Origin: Prevotella sp. UBA2754
Lineage (GTDB): Bacteria; Bacteroidota; Bacteroidia; Bacteroidales; Bacteroidaceae
Assembly (NCBI GenBank): GCA_002353295.1
Contig: DEJG01000023.1
Coordinates: forward strand, 38,776 to 102,775
DNA length: 64,000 nucleotides
Direction of reading: 5' to 3'
The notes under the pieces were generated by a model. That model made no database searches and was not told the origin of the DNA. It worked only from the letters and a program-made list of their open reading frames with translations. Each line of letters opens with the position of its first letter. Position 1 is the stretch's first letter. Made by a program: the position numbers and the translations under genes. Positions 62,886 through 64,000 of the stretch are shown piece after piece.

Positions 62886-64000
62886 ATGAAAACGAAAAGT
62901 TTAAAATATATTTTAGCTGCGGGTCTCCTGTGCTGTGGTATTTCTACCACAATGACCTCTTGTAGCAGTGTTCTCGACGAAGAACCACGCAGCAGTTTCG
63001 ACCCTTCGTTCTTCAACACGGACAAGGGTATTGAGGGTGGACTTACTGCTCTTTACGCTCACCTGCGCTATTTCTATGGCAATGGTTACTACCTGAACTC
63101 ACTCGAGACGGGTACTGATGAATACACCTATGCCCAGTCTGCCGATGGCAACTTCAAGGATGCCGACCTCTCTGGTGTTGGTGCCGTCACTCCTACAAGT
63201 ACTGTAGCCGGTGGAGCATGGGGCGAATTGTTTTCTAACATCAATACTTGTAACGGTATTATCGAAAACGGTACCGCTGCCGGCATGTCGGATGCACTCT
63301 TAGCTGAGGCTTATTTCTTCCGTGCCTTCGACTACTTCATCCTCGTGCAGACCTACGGTGGCGTAGCCCTCGACCTCGGTGCCGGTGAATTGAAATTCAA
63401 CACCACCACTGTTCGCACATCCGTACGTAACACGGTACCTGAGGTGTACACTAAGTGTATCTTCCCTGATTTGGAAAAGGCTGTCAACGACCTGCCTGAC
63501 AATCCTCGTCTAAAGGGTACTGCTGCTAAGAACCTTGCCCGTCTGTATCTGGCTAAGGCTTATCTCACCTATGGTTGGTGGCTGCAGAATCCTAACAACA
63601 TCCCTACCTATCCTGAGTGCTCTCGCGATGCTTCACAGGCTAACAGCTACTTCCAGAAGGCTTACGATGTGGCTATGGAGGCTATCAACAATCCTGGTCC
63701 TTACGGACTGATGCCTACTTTCTACGAGGTCAACGTGGCTTCCAACGACCGCAATAAGGAAGTAATGCTCTATGCCGACCATAATGAGAACGAGAAGTTT
63801 GGTAATGGCGGTGCTGGTTACGGTTGGGGTAACGGCGGTTCTCCTGAGAACTTCGCTTACTGGATGACCACCTGGAACTACACCGAGATCACAGCCCTTG
63901 CTTCTTCGGGCGACAAGAAAATCAACCCTATTCAGCGTGAGGCTGTTCAGGCACTGGGTCGTCCTTGGACTCGTATGGCTCCTATTGCCGACAACTTCAT
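62886..64000 (+). CDS. susD: SusD-like surface glycan-binding lipoprotein (3' end outside window)
   Basis: 371 codons are visible and the gene continues beyond the window. The signal MKTKSLKYILAAGLLCCGIS leads to a lipobox ending in TSC (Cys27). The mature part shows SusD features: DEEPRSSFDPS, then helical TPR-like segments (AYFFRAFDYFILVQTYGGVAL) and NLARLYLAKAYLTYGW. It binds glycans at the cell surface and closes the SusC pore. It follows susC after 30 bases. Confidence 0.95.
   Translation, partial: MKTKSLKYILAAGLLCCGISTTMTSCSSVLDEEPRSSFDPSFFNTDKGIEGGLTALYAHLRYFYGNGYYLNSLETGTDEYTYAQSADGNFKDADLSGVGAVTPTSTVAGGAWGELFSNINTCNGIIENGTAAGMSDALLAEAYFFRAFDYFILVQTYGGVALDLGAGELKFNTTTVRTSVRNTVPEVYTKCIFPDLEKAVNDLPDNPRLKGTAAKNLARLYLAKAYLTYGWWLQNPNNIPTYPECSRDASQANSYFQKAYDVAMEAINNPGPYGLMPTFYEVNVASNDRNKEVMLYADHNENEKFGNGGAGYGWGNGGSPENFAYWMTTWNYTEITALASSGDKKINPIQREAVQALGRPWTRMAPIADNF

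Overview
The window is chromosomal DNA from a member of the Bacteroidales, most likely Prevotella or a close relative. The evidence is the set of genes (SusC/SusD pair, hybrid two-component regulator, glycine-lipid acyltransferases, Bacteroides-type succinylornithine carbamoyltransferase, DUF4292 and DUF3109 proteins) and the promoters. Nearly every transcription unit is preceded by TAnnTTTG, often with TTTG 19-20 bp upstream, which is the Bacteroidota -33/-7 promoter. Shine-Dalgarno sequences are largely absent.

Layout. 1-3756: end of proB, then proA, succinylornithine carbamoyltransferase and threonine aldolase (+ strand, amino-acid synthesis). 3760-7335: a minus-strand operon of acyl-CoA synthetase, release factor 2, an unlisted 47-residue membrane protein and a CYTH protein. 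7443-11304: an unusual stretch in which a 64-bp promoter sequence occurs twice as a near-perfect direct repeat, bracketing a TPR/transmembrane/HTH regulator, a TlpA-like thioredoxin and a small membrane protein. 11321-13152: an anchored protein of unknown function and an M20 deacylase. 13179-17823: minus-strand envelope genes (EnvC-like, DUF4292 lipoprotein, TPR protein) and dut, divergent from a dNTP triphosphohydrolase. 19283-21117: the probable glycine-lipid pair glsA/glsB.

21365-36904 is a complete division and cell-wall (dcw) cluster: mraZ, rsmH, ftsL, ftsI, murE, mraY, murD, ftsW, murG, murC, ftsQ, ftsA, ftsZ. It opens with a triple MraZ operator. recO converges on it. tRNA-Glu, a GC-rich leader and rpsT follow, then a strong terminator, gyrB and another terminator.

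40468-59651 is richer in accessory genes: a GH95 fucosidase overlapping an AraC regulator, DUF3109 protein and ung, a SpoIIE-type phosphatase with an extracytoplasmic sensor, and gpmI. Next comes a polysaccharide utilisation locus running to the window end: CE1-type esterase, GH3, hybrid two-component system, GH67 alpha-glucuronidase, GH35, SusC and a truncated SusD. GH67 with GH3 and an esterase points to glucuronoxylan or its oligosaccharides as the substrate.

Most of the window is ordinary core genome. The best candidates for something undescribed are the bracketed regulator/thioredoxin module at 7511-11304 and the structured leader between tRNA-Glu and rpsT. Smaller leads are the TAATG-coupled 47-residue protein and the heptamer repeat in the gpmI promoter.
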